Positions 1-5,463 of a DNA stretch of 6,548 bases are shown in pieces. The stretch is from Microcaldota archaeon (GTDB lineage: Archaea; Micrarchaeota; Micrarchaeia; Micrarchaeales; CABMGC01). How positions within the stretch are numbered: position 1 is the stretch's first letter; each line of letters begins with the position of its first letter. The stretch covers positions 1-6,548 of the forward strand of contig JAKBQS010000045.1 in assembly GCA_021835105.1 (NCBI GenBank), read 5' to 3'. A program made the translations under genes and the position numbers. Under the pieces are notes generated by a model. It saw only the letters and a list, made by a program, of their open reading frames with translations, was not told the DNA's origin and searched no databases.

Positions 1-1836
1 TCTTTCATCACCATCAGGAAGCATTTTTGAGAGCCATATCATATGGCGTAGATTTGCAGAGTTTGCTGGGTAGCTGAGCTCTTCATGGTGATTTTCCGCG
101 AAATCCAAGTACTCTTCAGCTTTTATTCTTCCAGATCTTGCGAGAGCGAAAAGGTCGCTTATTATCCCCCACTCTTCCTTGCCGCTTAGTTCGCGTTTAG
201 CCATCCTGCCAGATAATTCTTCTAATATACCTTTTGAATACCTGACTCTGTAGAATCCCGTCCTGTCTCCATTTATCAGCCCATCTTTTGCATCGCGTAT
301 GCTCCCGCCTCTCTTTTCGAGAAGGAATGAGACGCTGCCTTTCGATGCATTATAGGAAATAGGGATGGGCCAAAGCGTATTGCTCCTCTTGTCTTTCAAT
401 AGGAAGTACCTCTCCTGCGATACTGATAGACCTGTTCCAGAATTTGAGACGCTTACTATTGGATATCCCGGGTTTTCAATCCATGCCTGCGCTACCTCGA
501 TTATCTTTTTCTTTGCGCCTTCCTTATCGGCGGCATCTTGTATTGCGCCCCATAGGTCATCTTTGGTTGCATTTGAGTACGAGTGCTTCTTCAGGTAGTT
601 TCTCAAGCCTTTCCTGAATGTGCTTTCCGAGGCATAATCCTCTACCATCTTGAGCACACTGCATCCCTTTTCATAGCTTATGGAATCGAATATCTGGTCT
701 ATTTCCTCTGGAGAATTTACCTCGACGCTTATTGGATGCGTTGATTCAAGCTGATCCGCCCCTAGTGCGGAGGATGTTACCTTCTCTAGGAACTGCTCGC
801 TTATCTTCCACTCCTTGAATAGTGCATCCTGTGCTTTGTAGCTCATGAATGTGGCAAAGCTCTCGTTCAGCCATAGGTCATTCCACCACTTCATAGTAAC
901 AAGGTCGCCGAACCATTGGTGGGCAAGCTCATGGGCTATCACCTCGGCTATTCTCTGCTTCGCGGCTTCTGAAGTCCTCTCGTCTGCTAGGAGATTTATT
1001 TCCCTGAATGTTATCGCACCCCAGTTTTCCATTGCGCCTGCAGCATAGTCAGGTATGGCTATCATGTCAAGTTTTGGAAGTGGATATTTTATCCCGAAGT
1101 ATTTTTCATAGAAGGCAACAAATTTCTTGGTGTAATCCATTGCAAGCGCACACAGCTGCCTCTTTCCAGGCGTGGATATTACTCTCACTTCAAGATTTCC
1201 CATTTTTGAGCTTAGGATGTCGAAGTTGCCCACTCCGAAATAGACAAGATACGTAGACATCTTTGGAGTGCGCTTGAATATTACTGCTTTCTTTCCATTT
1301 CCCATGTCCATCGATTCTGCCTCAGGCATGTTTGATATGCAGTCCTGTTTTTTGTCTACTACAAGCGATATGTCGAAAGTAGCCTTGAGTTCAGGCTCAT
1401 CGAAGCATGGGAAGGCATTTCTCGCATTCGTTGCTTCAAACTGAGTGGATAGAAGCGTGCACTTTTTCCCATTATTTGAGTATGTACTCCTGTAGAACCC
1501 GTACATGCCATCGTTGTTTGTCCCCTCGAACTCAAGCTTTATTTTTATCTTTCCGCGCACTCTGCTGCTTAGGGATAAGCGTATGCGTTGTAGATCTTTT
1601 TCTTCGGTGACCCTCGCCTTCTCTTCCCCATCCTTAGATTCTACAAAGGCGCTCTTTATCTTTATCTCCGATGAGTTAAGTCGTATTTCTTTCATAGGGC
1701 TTTTGCACTCTGCGCTTATTATTTCGTGCCCCGAGAAGGTGAAAGTGCGCGCATCAGGCTTTATGGTTATGCAGTAATTGCTCGGCCTTATTTCGTAATC
1801 AGAGAGCCGTTTTGCTATATTTTTTCCCTTAGACAT
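1..1836 (-). CDS. M1-family zinc aminopeptidase (tricorn-interacting factor F2/F3-like), cut by the window edge
   Basis: This gene encodes a cytosolic gluzincin aminopeptidase that removes N-terminal residues from peptides. In Thermoplasma its relatives F2/F3 finish peptides released by the proteasome and tricorn. The frame is open from the ATG at 1836 to the window edge: 612 codons, against roughly 780 for archaeal F2/F3, so most of the C-terminal helical domain lies outside. The substrate-binding motif GAMEN is at residues 267-271. The zinc site is HELAH at 302-306 plus E325 in NES (H302, H306 and E325 as ligands, E303 catalytic). The likely transition-state tyrosine is Y388 in the SYEKG stretch. 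The beta domain ends near GFYRV (527-531). No signal peptide is visible. The start is supported by AGAGGT 6 nt upstream, inside the end of the peroxiredoxin gene, which suggests translational coupling. Family assignment is secure; the natural substrates are not shown by the sequence. Confidence 0.95.
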   Translation of the reverse strand, partial: MSKGKNIAKRLSDYEIRPSNYCITIKPDARTFTFSGHEIISAECKSPMKEIRLNSSEIKIKSAFVESKDGEEKARVTEEKDLQRIRLSLSSRVRGKIKIKLEFEGTNNDGMYGFYRSTYSNNGKKCTLLSTQFEATNARNAFPCFDEPELKATFDISLVVDKKQDCISNMPEAESMDMGNGKKAVIFKRTPKMSTYLVYFGVGNFDILSSKMGNLEVRVISTPGKRQLCALAMDYTKKFVAFYEKYFGIKYPLPKLDMIAIPDYAAGAMENWGAITFREINLLADERTSEAAKQRIAEVIAHELAHQWFGDLVTMKWWNDLWLNESFATFMSYKAQDALFKEWKISEQFLEKVTSSALGADQLESTHPISVEVNSPEEIDQIFDSISYEKGCSVLKMVEDYASESTFRKGLRNYLKKHSYSNATKDDLWGAIQDAADKEGAKKKIIEVAQAWIENPGYPIVSVSNSGTGLSVSQERYFLLKDKRSNTLWPIPISYNASKGSVSFLLEKRGGSIRDAKDGLINGDRTGFYRVRYSKGILEELSGRMAKRELSGKEEWGIISDLFALARSGRIKAEEYLDFAENHHEELSYPANSANLRHMIWLSKMLPDGDER

Positions 1837-1840
1837 CGGA

Positions 1841-2305
1841 TTACCTCTTTTTCTGCGCGCTTTCTATGAAATCAAGTATCTCTTTCTCATGGCCTTTTGG
1901 ATTTACCTTTTCGAATATCTTTATCACCGTCCCTGTGCCATCCAGTATGTATGTCTTCCGCTGCGTCCCCATCCCAAAAATGCCGCGGCTCCCGTAAGCA
2001 CCATAAGCTTTTATGGTCTCATGCGACTCGTCTGATAAAAGCAGATGCTTTAGGCTGCGCTTTTCGCAGAATTTCAGGTGGGATCTTTCGTCGTCGCTGC
2101 TTATGCCTACGACCTCGCACCCCATTGTACGTAGATCTTCAAGGGCTTTTGTAAAGCCTATCGCTTCGACGGTGCATCCTGGGGTATCGTCCTTTGGATA
2201 GAAGTATATTACCAAATACCTTCCTGCAAATTCCTTAAGCGAATGCTTTTTCCCATCAGAGCCTGGAAGATTGAAGTCCGGAGCTTTATCGTTTAATGCT
2301 ACCAA
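1841..2305 (-). CDS. bcp: Peroxiredoxin of the PrxQ/Bcp family (thiol-dependent peroxidase)
   Basis: This 154-residue cytosolic thiol peroxidase reduces hydrogen peroxide and organic peroxides. The thioredoxin-fold start (APDFNLPG, residues 8-15) is followed by the active site TPGC at 41-44, with C44 as peroxidatic cysteine. R116 in the TQRKTYILD stretch is the conserved active-site arginine. The usual PrxQ resolving cysteine five residues after the peroxidatic one is absent (I49). C80 lies 36 residues after C44, the spacing I recall for the Xanthomonas and Xylella PrxQ subgroup whose resolving cysteine is in helix 3; C63 is the only other cysteine. The start is TTG at 2305: no in-frame ATG lies nearby upstream and the protein begins normally at MVALNDKAPDF. 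No strong Shine-Dalgarno is visible. The gene leads the operon with the aminopeptidase, its stop 4 bp before the next ATG. Family is certain, the disulfide partner is inferred. Confidence 0.95.
   Translation of the reverse strand: MVALNDKAPDFNLPGSDGKKHSLKEFAGRYLVIYFYPKDDTPGCTVEAIGFTKALEDLRTMGCEVVGISSDDERSHLKFCEKRSLKHLLLSDESHETIKAYGAYGSRGIFGMGTQRKTYILDGTGTVIKIFEKVNPKGHEKEILDFIESAQKKR
1843..1848 (-). promoter_or_regulatory. Ribosome binding site of the aminopeptidase gene
   Basis: Read on the minus strand, AGAGGT lies 6 nt before the ATG at 1836. It sits within the last codons and stop of the peroxiredoxin gene. This fixes the aminopeptidase start and indicates that the two genes share one transcript and are probably translated in a coupled manner. 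Confidence 0.75.
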
Positions 2306-2347
2306 AAAATCACTATTTTGCTGTATAGAGACAATTTCAAGTATTAG

Positions 2348-2356
2348 TTTATAAAA
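2348..2356 (-). promoter_or_regulatory. TATA-like box for the peroxiredoxin-aminopeptidase operon
   Basis: On the minus strand the sequence reads TTTTATAAA, preceded by a purine-containing AAG that could be part of a BRE. A start about 25 nt downstream would fall near 2327, giving a leader of about 20 nt before the TTG at 2305. Assigned from sequence and spacing only. Confidence 0.55.
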
Positions 2357-2370
2357 CTTGACAGCATTAG

Positions 2371-2378
2371 TTTTATAT
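2371..2378 (+). promoter_or_regulatory. TATA-like box for the duplicated beta-domain gene
   Basis: TTTTATAT lies about 25 bp before position 2400, predicting a leader of about 17 nt ahead of the ATG at 2417. Its centre is only about 22 bp from the divergent TATA box of the peroxiredoxin operon, so the two pre-initiation complexes may compete. This spacing also argues against the upstream GTG at 2408 as start. Confidence 0.5.
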
Positions 2379-2406
2379 CTGGATACAGGGTCTGATTATT
2401 TACACT

Positions 2407-2412
2407 GGTGAG
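2407..2412 (+). promoter_or_regulatory. Ribosome binding site deciding the start at 2417
   Basis: GGTGAG is a good archaeal Shine-Dalgarno sequence placed 4 nt before the ATG at 2417. The longer reading frame would use a GTG that is itself part of this motif and has no Shine-Dalgarno of its own, so the ATG is preferred. Confidence 0.7.
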
Positions 2413-2416
2413 CCTT

Positions 2417-3097
2417 ATGGGTATTTCATTTTTAGGCAGATTTCTTGGGCGTAGTAGTGGATTTACGATCAGGCTCAGTTCCATAGACATTAAGTTTATG
2501 GGCAGCGTCCATGCAATGCCCGGCGTAACCTCTACTACGAATGTTTTTGATATAAATATACCGTTCCAGAATAAGATGGGGAGCGGAATGCTCCCTGAGA
2601 ACATAAGAGGCCCTACCGTAACGCTTAAGGATATAAAGGTAAGCAGCCCGTTCAAGGTCATTGGAATAGAGCCAAGCCTCCCAATAAAGGTAGGGTATAT
2701 GTCTAAGGAGAACATAAGGCTTACTGTACAGGGCCCGCAGATGAACTATGATGGGCCTATTTCGATAGATTTTGGGAACGACACATCAGAGGAAGTAACG
2801 CTCAATATAAGCAAGTATACGCTTGAATTTCCAGGCAGAAAGTCGGATCTGGAGAACACCGCTACAACAATAAAGATACAGAGGGGGCAGGTATTCAGGA
2901 AGGATCTGCAGTTTTACAAAGTTGGAAGTTATATGTCCAAGGTAAATTCAGTTACTATAAACGAGCCTTTCGAGCTGGTAAGCACCCAACCAAAGACCCC
3001 TTTCGTTGCGTCTACAAAAGACAGCTTTATAGTAAGTGTATTCATAAAGGCGCCGCAGTTTAACTATTCTGGGGATGTAAGAATCTGCTTTAGCTAA
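2417..3097 (+). CDS. Uncharacterised protein of two tandem beta-rich (Ig-like?) domains
   Basis: I do not recognise this 226-residue protein. No signal peptide, long hydrophobic segment or catalytic motif is visible, so a soluble cytoplasmic protein is likely. It contains an internal duplication with a fixed, ungapped offset of 106 residues: residues 67-120 match 173-226. Shared positions include PF at 78-79 and 184-185, P86/P192, P89/P195, PQ-x-NY-x-G at 107-113 and 213-219, and a closing hydrophobic-x-hydrophobic-x-F. The alternating hydrophobic pattern with a 'PF...P..P...' layout recalls beta-sandwich domains such as ASH/DUF1573 or CARDB; that likeness is an inference from pattern only. 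Residues 1-66 and 121-172 are weaker matches to each other. The gene has its own promoter, lies divergent from the peroxiredoxin operon, and its stop overlaps the stop of the convergent PLD-like gene. Confidence 0.85.
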   Translation: MGISFLGRFLGRSSGFTIRLSSIDIKFMGSVHAMPGVTSTTNVFDINIPFQNKMGSGMLPENIRGPTVTLKDIKVSSPFKVIGIEPSLPIKVGYMSKENIRLTVQGPQMNYDGPISIDFGNDTSEEVTLNISKYTLEFPGRKSDLENTATTIKIQRGQVFRKDLQFYKVGSYMSKVNSVTINEPFELVSTQPKTPFVASTKDSFIVSVFIKAPQFNYSGDVRICFS

Positions 3098-3672
3098 TCC
3101 ACCCATAGTTTTTCGAATTGATCCTTTAGAGCACTGATCCTTTTTGCATCTTCCGTATAAGATATCTGCTCTATGTTTTTGTGCGTGCCGTTGTAGGTTA
3201 GGTTTGCAGATCCTTCAACCGCAAGAAAGTCGCAGACATAAAATTTTGAGTGTATAAATCTCCTTGGCTTTTTTATGGTAATGTTTGATTTTGAGATCGC
3301 GAGTGCCAGTGATACAACTGCGATTGCTAGCGGGAGCGCTAACCCAAAAGGAGATTGCAGGGGGTATAATAGCCGCATCACCGCGTATGATGCAATTGAT
3401 AGCGTTATCCCACATATGATCCGCCTTTTTGATATGTATCTGCTTCTTGCCATTAACCTGTGCGCATCCTCACCTATCGAGGAGCTTATTACGTAGAATC
3501 TTGCCCTGCGGTTCTTTGTCATCATCTTTGCGTAATGAACGTCAATATATGGGGATACTATGCATATCGGCCCTGTTGAGTTTACTAACCTGTCTATTAT
3601 CCTGTAGCTCTCTTTCCCGTAATAATGTTTCTCGTAGCCGTTTTTAGTCTGCGGGAAGAAAGGTATATGCAT
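3094..3672 (-). CDS. Phospholipase D-like (single HKD) protein with an inserted transmembrane hairpin
   Basis: This 192-residue protein belongs to the PLD superfamily of phosphodiesterases, which act on phospholipids or nucleic acids through a phosphohistidine intermediate. The catalytic motif H-x-K-x4-D is complete at H141, K143 and D148, followed by the typical GSANLT (154-159) and an NIEQI segment with E168. An N-terminal strand (ICIVSPYID, 36-44) also fits the PLD fold. Between these parts lie two hydrophobic stretches, about 85-103 and 109-126, likely a transmembrane hairpin bordered by basic residues, which would tether the catalytic halves to the inner face of the membrane. With one HKD motif per chain, a homodimer is needed for an active site if it follows the family. 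The ATG at 3672 has no clear Shine-Dalgarno, and a TATA-like box 20-25 bp upstream suggests a leaderless mRNA. Substrate unknown. Confidence 0.85.
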   Translation of the reverse strand: MHIPFFPQTKNGYEKHYYGKESYRIIDRLVNSTGPICIVSPYIDVHYAKMMTKNRRARFYVISSSIGEDAHRLMARSRYISKRRIICGITLSIASYAVMRLLYPLQSPFGLALPLAIAVVSLALAISKSNITIKKPRRFIHSKFYVCDFLAVEGSANLTYNGTHKNIEQISYTEDAKRISALKDQFEKLWVD

Positions 3673-3690
3673 GATTTTCTTGGTAAAGGA

Positions 3691-3699
3691 AAATTAATA
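3691..3699 (-). promoter_or_regulatory. Possible TATA-like box of the PLD-like gene
   Basis: On the minus strand TTATTAATT is centred about 23 nt from the A of the ATG at 3672. This would place the transcription start at or beside the start codon, consistent with a leaderless transcript and with the lack of a Shine-Dalgarno sequence. Weak evidence from sequence alone. Confidence 0.35.
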
Positions 3700-3743
3700 A
3701 CCGTTAAAGCGCTTGCGATTGTAGATATGGACAGCGAACCTAT

Positions 3744-3751
3744 CTTTTTAA
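3744..3751 (+). promoter_or_regulatory. Possible TATA-like box of the VIT-family gene
   Basis: CTTTTTAA would direct initiation near 3773-3775, leaving a leader of about 8-10 nt before the ATG at 3783. A second AT-rich stretch, TTTAAA at 3762-3767, is too close to the ATG to serve as its TATA box. Confidence 0.4.
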
Positions 3752-3782
3752 GAGTTTGCAATTTAAACCCTTATTGGTAACT

Positions 3783-4508
3783 ATGCCTGAAACCTCTGAT
3801 GGAAGTGGGAAAAGTAAGGGGGGCATACACAATCATCCAGGATTCTTATCAGATTTTATACTTGGCAGCCAAGACGGCTTGGTCAACGTTCTCGGGATTG
3901 TGCTTGGAGTATCAGCGGCAACTGCTGATTTAAGGCTGATCTTCGTCGCCGCTCTTGCTGCGCTTGGCGCAGAATCGATATCGATGGGTGCGGTAGCTTA
4001 TACATCCACCAAGGCCAGGCTGAGGAATTATACGAATGAATTGCGCAAGGAATCGGCAATGGCAGGAAAAGGAGGCAGGAATAATCTAAATGAGGTTGAA
4101 TCGGTACTCTCAAAATGGGGTTTCTCTGGCAGTAAACTGCATTCTACTGCTGAAGCCATAAGCTCTAACAGGAATGCAATGCTGGAATTTATGATGGCAT
4201 TTAAGCTTAAGCTTGCTCCTCTCGACAAGGACGCACCGCGGAGGAGTTTTATAGTTGTTTTGTCTTCTACAATATTCGGTTCTGTAATACCACTGCTGCC
4301 TTACATATTCCTATTCTCCGGAATTTATGCTAAGGCAGTTGCATCGGTTATAATAAGCGGCGTATTTCTTTTCATGATAGGGGTGTACGAAGCCAAAAAG
4401 ACTGGAGGTTCAATGTTCAAGAATGGAACGGAGATGCTGGCCATAGGACTAGCGGCCGGGCTTGCCGGTTATCTCATAGGTAGGGCTTTTGGAGGAGTAC
4501 CGGCATAA
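3783..4508 (+). CDS. VIT1/CCC1-family membrane transporter (iron/manganese type)
   Basis: This 241-residue membrane protein resembles vacuolar-iron-transporter proteins, which exchange Fe2+ or Mn2+ for protons. After a polar N terminus with an HNH segment (16-18), TM1 (about 24-46) carries the family signature DFILGSQDGLVNVLGIVLGV, and TM2 (about 52-74) carries the E-x-ISMG motif at E64-G69. A cytosolic region (about 75-153) corresponds to the metal-binding domain of eukaryotic VIT1. TM3 (about 156-178), TM4 (about 183-202, ending near E203) and TM5 (about 217-236) complete the five-segment layout. The metal-domain motif FMM-x-FEL of VIT1 reads FMMAFKL here, with K141 in place of the ligand Glu, so regulation or metal use may differ. 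I chose ATG 3783 over an upstream TTG at 3756 because it leaves a normal N terminus and fits the putative promoter; the Shine-Dalgarno is weak (GGT, 4 nt away). The next gene follows after 36 bp. Confidence 0.9.
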   Translation: MPETSDGSGKSKGGIHNHPGFLSDFILGSQDGLVNVLGIVLGVSAATADLRLIFVAALAALGAESISMGAVAYTSTKARLRNYTNELRKESAMAGKGGRNNLNEVESVLSKWGFSGSKLHSTAEAISSNRNAMLEFMMAFKLKLAPLDKDAPRRSFIVVLSSTIFGSVIPLLPYIFLFSGIYAKAVASVIISGVFLFMIGVYEAKKTGGSMFKNGTEMLAIGLAAGLAGYLIGRAFGGVPA

Positions 4509-4520
4509 ACAGCCTCCTCC
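4491..4520 (+). other. Predicted intercistronic RNA hairpin spanning the VIT gene stop
   Basis: GGAGGAG at 4491-4497 is perfectly complementary to CTCCTCC at 4514-4520, giving a 7-bp GC-rich stem with a 16-nt loop that contains the TAA of the VIT gene. The 3' arm also resembles the anti-Shine-Dalgarno end of 16S rRNA. It could protect the mRNA end, pause ribosomes or tune expression of the next gene, whose Shine-Dalgarno lies 9 nt downstream. No T-tract follows, so a terminator is unlikely. Confidence 0.4.
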
Positions 4521-4529
4521 GCATCAGTA

Positions 4530-4534
4530 GAGGT
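4530..4534 (+). promoter_or_regulatory. Ribosome binding site of the 8-segment membrane protein gene
   Basis: GAGGT ends 10 nt before the ATG at 4545. No convincing TATA box is seen in the 36-bp gap, so this gene is probably read from the VIT gene's transcript. Confidence 0.55.
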
Positions 4535-4544
4535 AGATTGAATT

Positions 4545-5420
4545 ATGGGCAATTTCAAATCGAAGAAGCATATTTCTCTTGCTCTAGGAATATTAGGTGC
4601 TGTGCTCGTTTCTTTTGCAGTTTTGAATTTTCACTTTAGGATAGAGCCTTTCGCGGAATGGTATATACCGATAATATGGTATGGATACATTTTTGTGATG
4701 GACAGTATCGTGTTTAGGATTTCTGAAAGGTCTTTGATTACATCAAAAACAAGGGAATTTGTGTTTATGCTTCTTCTTTCCGTTCCGTTCTGGCTTATTT
4801 TTGAGGCCTACAACTTATTTACTGCAAGCTGGTTTTATCAGAACTACACGTGGTATATACACCTAGTCGATTTTACGACGATAATGCCGGCTGTGCTTGA
4901 GACATTCTCATTGGTAAGGGCCATTAGGCCTTTCGCCAGGTTTGACAGGCACATTAAGCGCAGGAACCGACTTAGGCCGGCACATGGTTTTCAGGTTTTT
5001 TTCGCTTTATGTATTGTGGTTGGGGCACTTTCCGCTGCAATGCCAGTGCTTTACCCGAAGTACGGTTTCCCGTTCATATGGTTCGGGCTATTCTTATTGA
5101 TAGACCCAATTAATTACCTGATTGGTGCTGAGAGCCTTGTTGCTAGAGTGGCAAGAGGCGAGAAGAGTTTTGTCCTTCAGCTCTTCGCCTCCGGTCTTAT
5201 AATGGGTTTCTTCTGGGAGATGTGGAATTATTTCGCTTATCCGAAATGGCTATACAGCATACCGCTGCCAATAGCGAGCATAAAGCTCTTTGAGATGCCC
5301 ATAGTGGGATATCTTGGCTACCTGCCTTTTGCTGCTGAAACGTTCCTGTTTTACGCGCTCTTCAGTTCCTTTGTATTCGGTTCTGACAACCCCATTATAG
5401 GAATATGGAGAAGGCGCTGA
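4545..5420 (+). CDS. Uncharacterised polytopic membrane protein, two 4-segment repeats
   Basis: This 291-residue integral membrane protein has about eight hydrophobic segments, near 9-29, 39-57, 71-92, 104-125, 148-169, 174-193, 209-231 and 251-278. A basic linker (about 128-147) separates two halves that share motifs in the same order: W-[YF]-G-x5-D (W45..D53 and W179..D187), E-x2-N (E87..N90 and E225..N228), W-x-Y (96-98 and 235-237) and P-x3-E (P115..E119 and P261..E265). The halves are thus an internal duplication, and with four segments each they should be in parallel orientation. Several repeated acidic residues fall in or beside predicted membrane segments, which suggests ion or substrate handling or a lipid-active enzyme. 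The second half has a striking FEMP...GYLGY.PFA.E stretch (249-265) that I associate with unnamed prokaryotic membrane proteins; I cannot assign a family. It probably shares a transcript with the VIT gene. Confidence 0.85.
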   Translation: MGNFKSKKHISLALGILGAVLVSFAVLNFHFRIEPFAEWYIPIIWYGYIFVMDSIVFRISERSLITSKTREFVFMLLLSVPFWLIFEAYNLFTASWFYQNYTWYIHLVDFTTIMPAVLETFSLVRAIRPFARFDRHIKRRNRLRPAHGFQVFFALCIVVGALSAAMPVLYPKYGFPFIWFGLFLLIDPINYLIGAESLVARVARGEKSFVLQLFASGLIMGFFWEMWNYFAYPKWLYSIPLPIASIKLFEMPIVGYLGYLPFAAETFLFYALFSSFVFGSDNPIIGIWRRR

Positions 5421-5423
5421 AAG

Positions 5424-5433
5424 TATTAAATAT
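5424..5433 (+). promoter_or_regulatory. TATA-like box for hsp20-lipA
   Basis: TATTAAATAT begins 3 bp after the stop of the membrane protein gene. Initiation about 25 bp downstream would fall near 5453, just ahead of the GGGGTGG ribosome-binding region and the GTG at 5464. This suggests that hsp20 can be transcribed separately from the upstream genes, as expected for a stress gene. No clear repressor operator was seen. Confidence 0.5.
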
Positions 5434-5463
5434 GCTTGATGAATAATATTAAGGGGTGGAAAT

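Noticed and set aside
365..1777. Several plus-strand frames of 67-90 codons
   Set aside because: They lie wholly inside the M1 aminopeptidase gene on the other strand, whose zinc and GAMEN motifs leave no doubt about the coding frame.
2408..2416. GTG at 2408 as the start of the beta-domain gene
   Set aside because: This GTG is part of the GGTGAG Shine-Dalgarno for the ATG at 2417 and has no Shine-Dalgarno of its own.
2344..2715. A 123-codon open frame on the minus strand antisense to the beta-domain gene
   Set aside because: It crosses the divergent promoter region, has no recognisable domain or good ribosome binding site, and is explained as the mirror of the plus-strand gene, whose duplicated domains show it is the real one.
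3756..3782. TTG at 3756 as the start of the VIT-family gene
   Set aside because: It would lie upstream of the predicted transcription start and adds nine residues with no family support; the ATG at 3783 fits better.
3883..4228. Minus-strand frames of 66-76 codons across the VIT gene
   Set aside because: They are antisense shadows of a clear five-segment transporter and have no ribosome binding sites or recognisable motifs.
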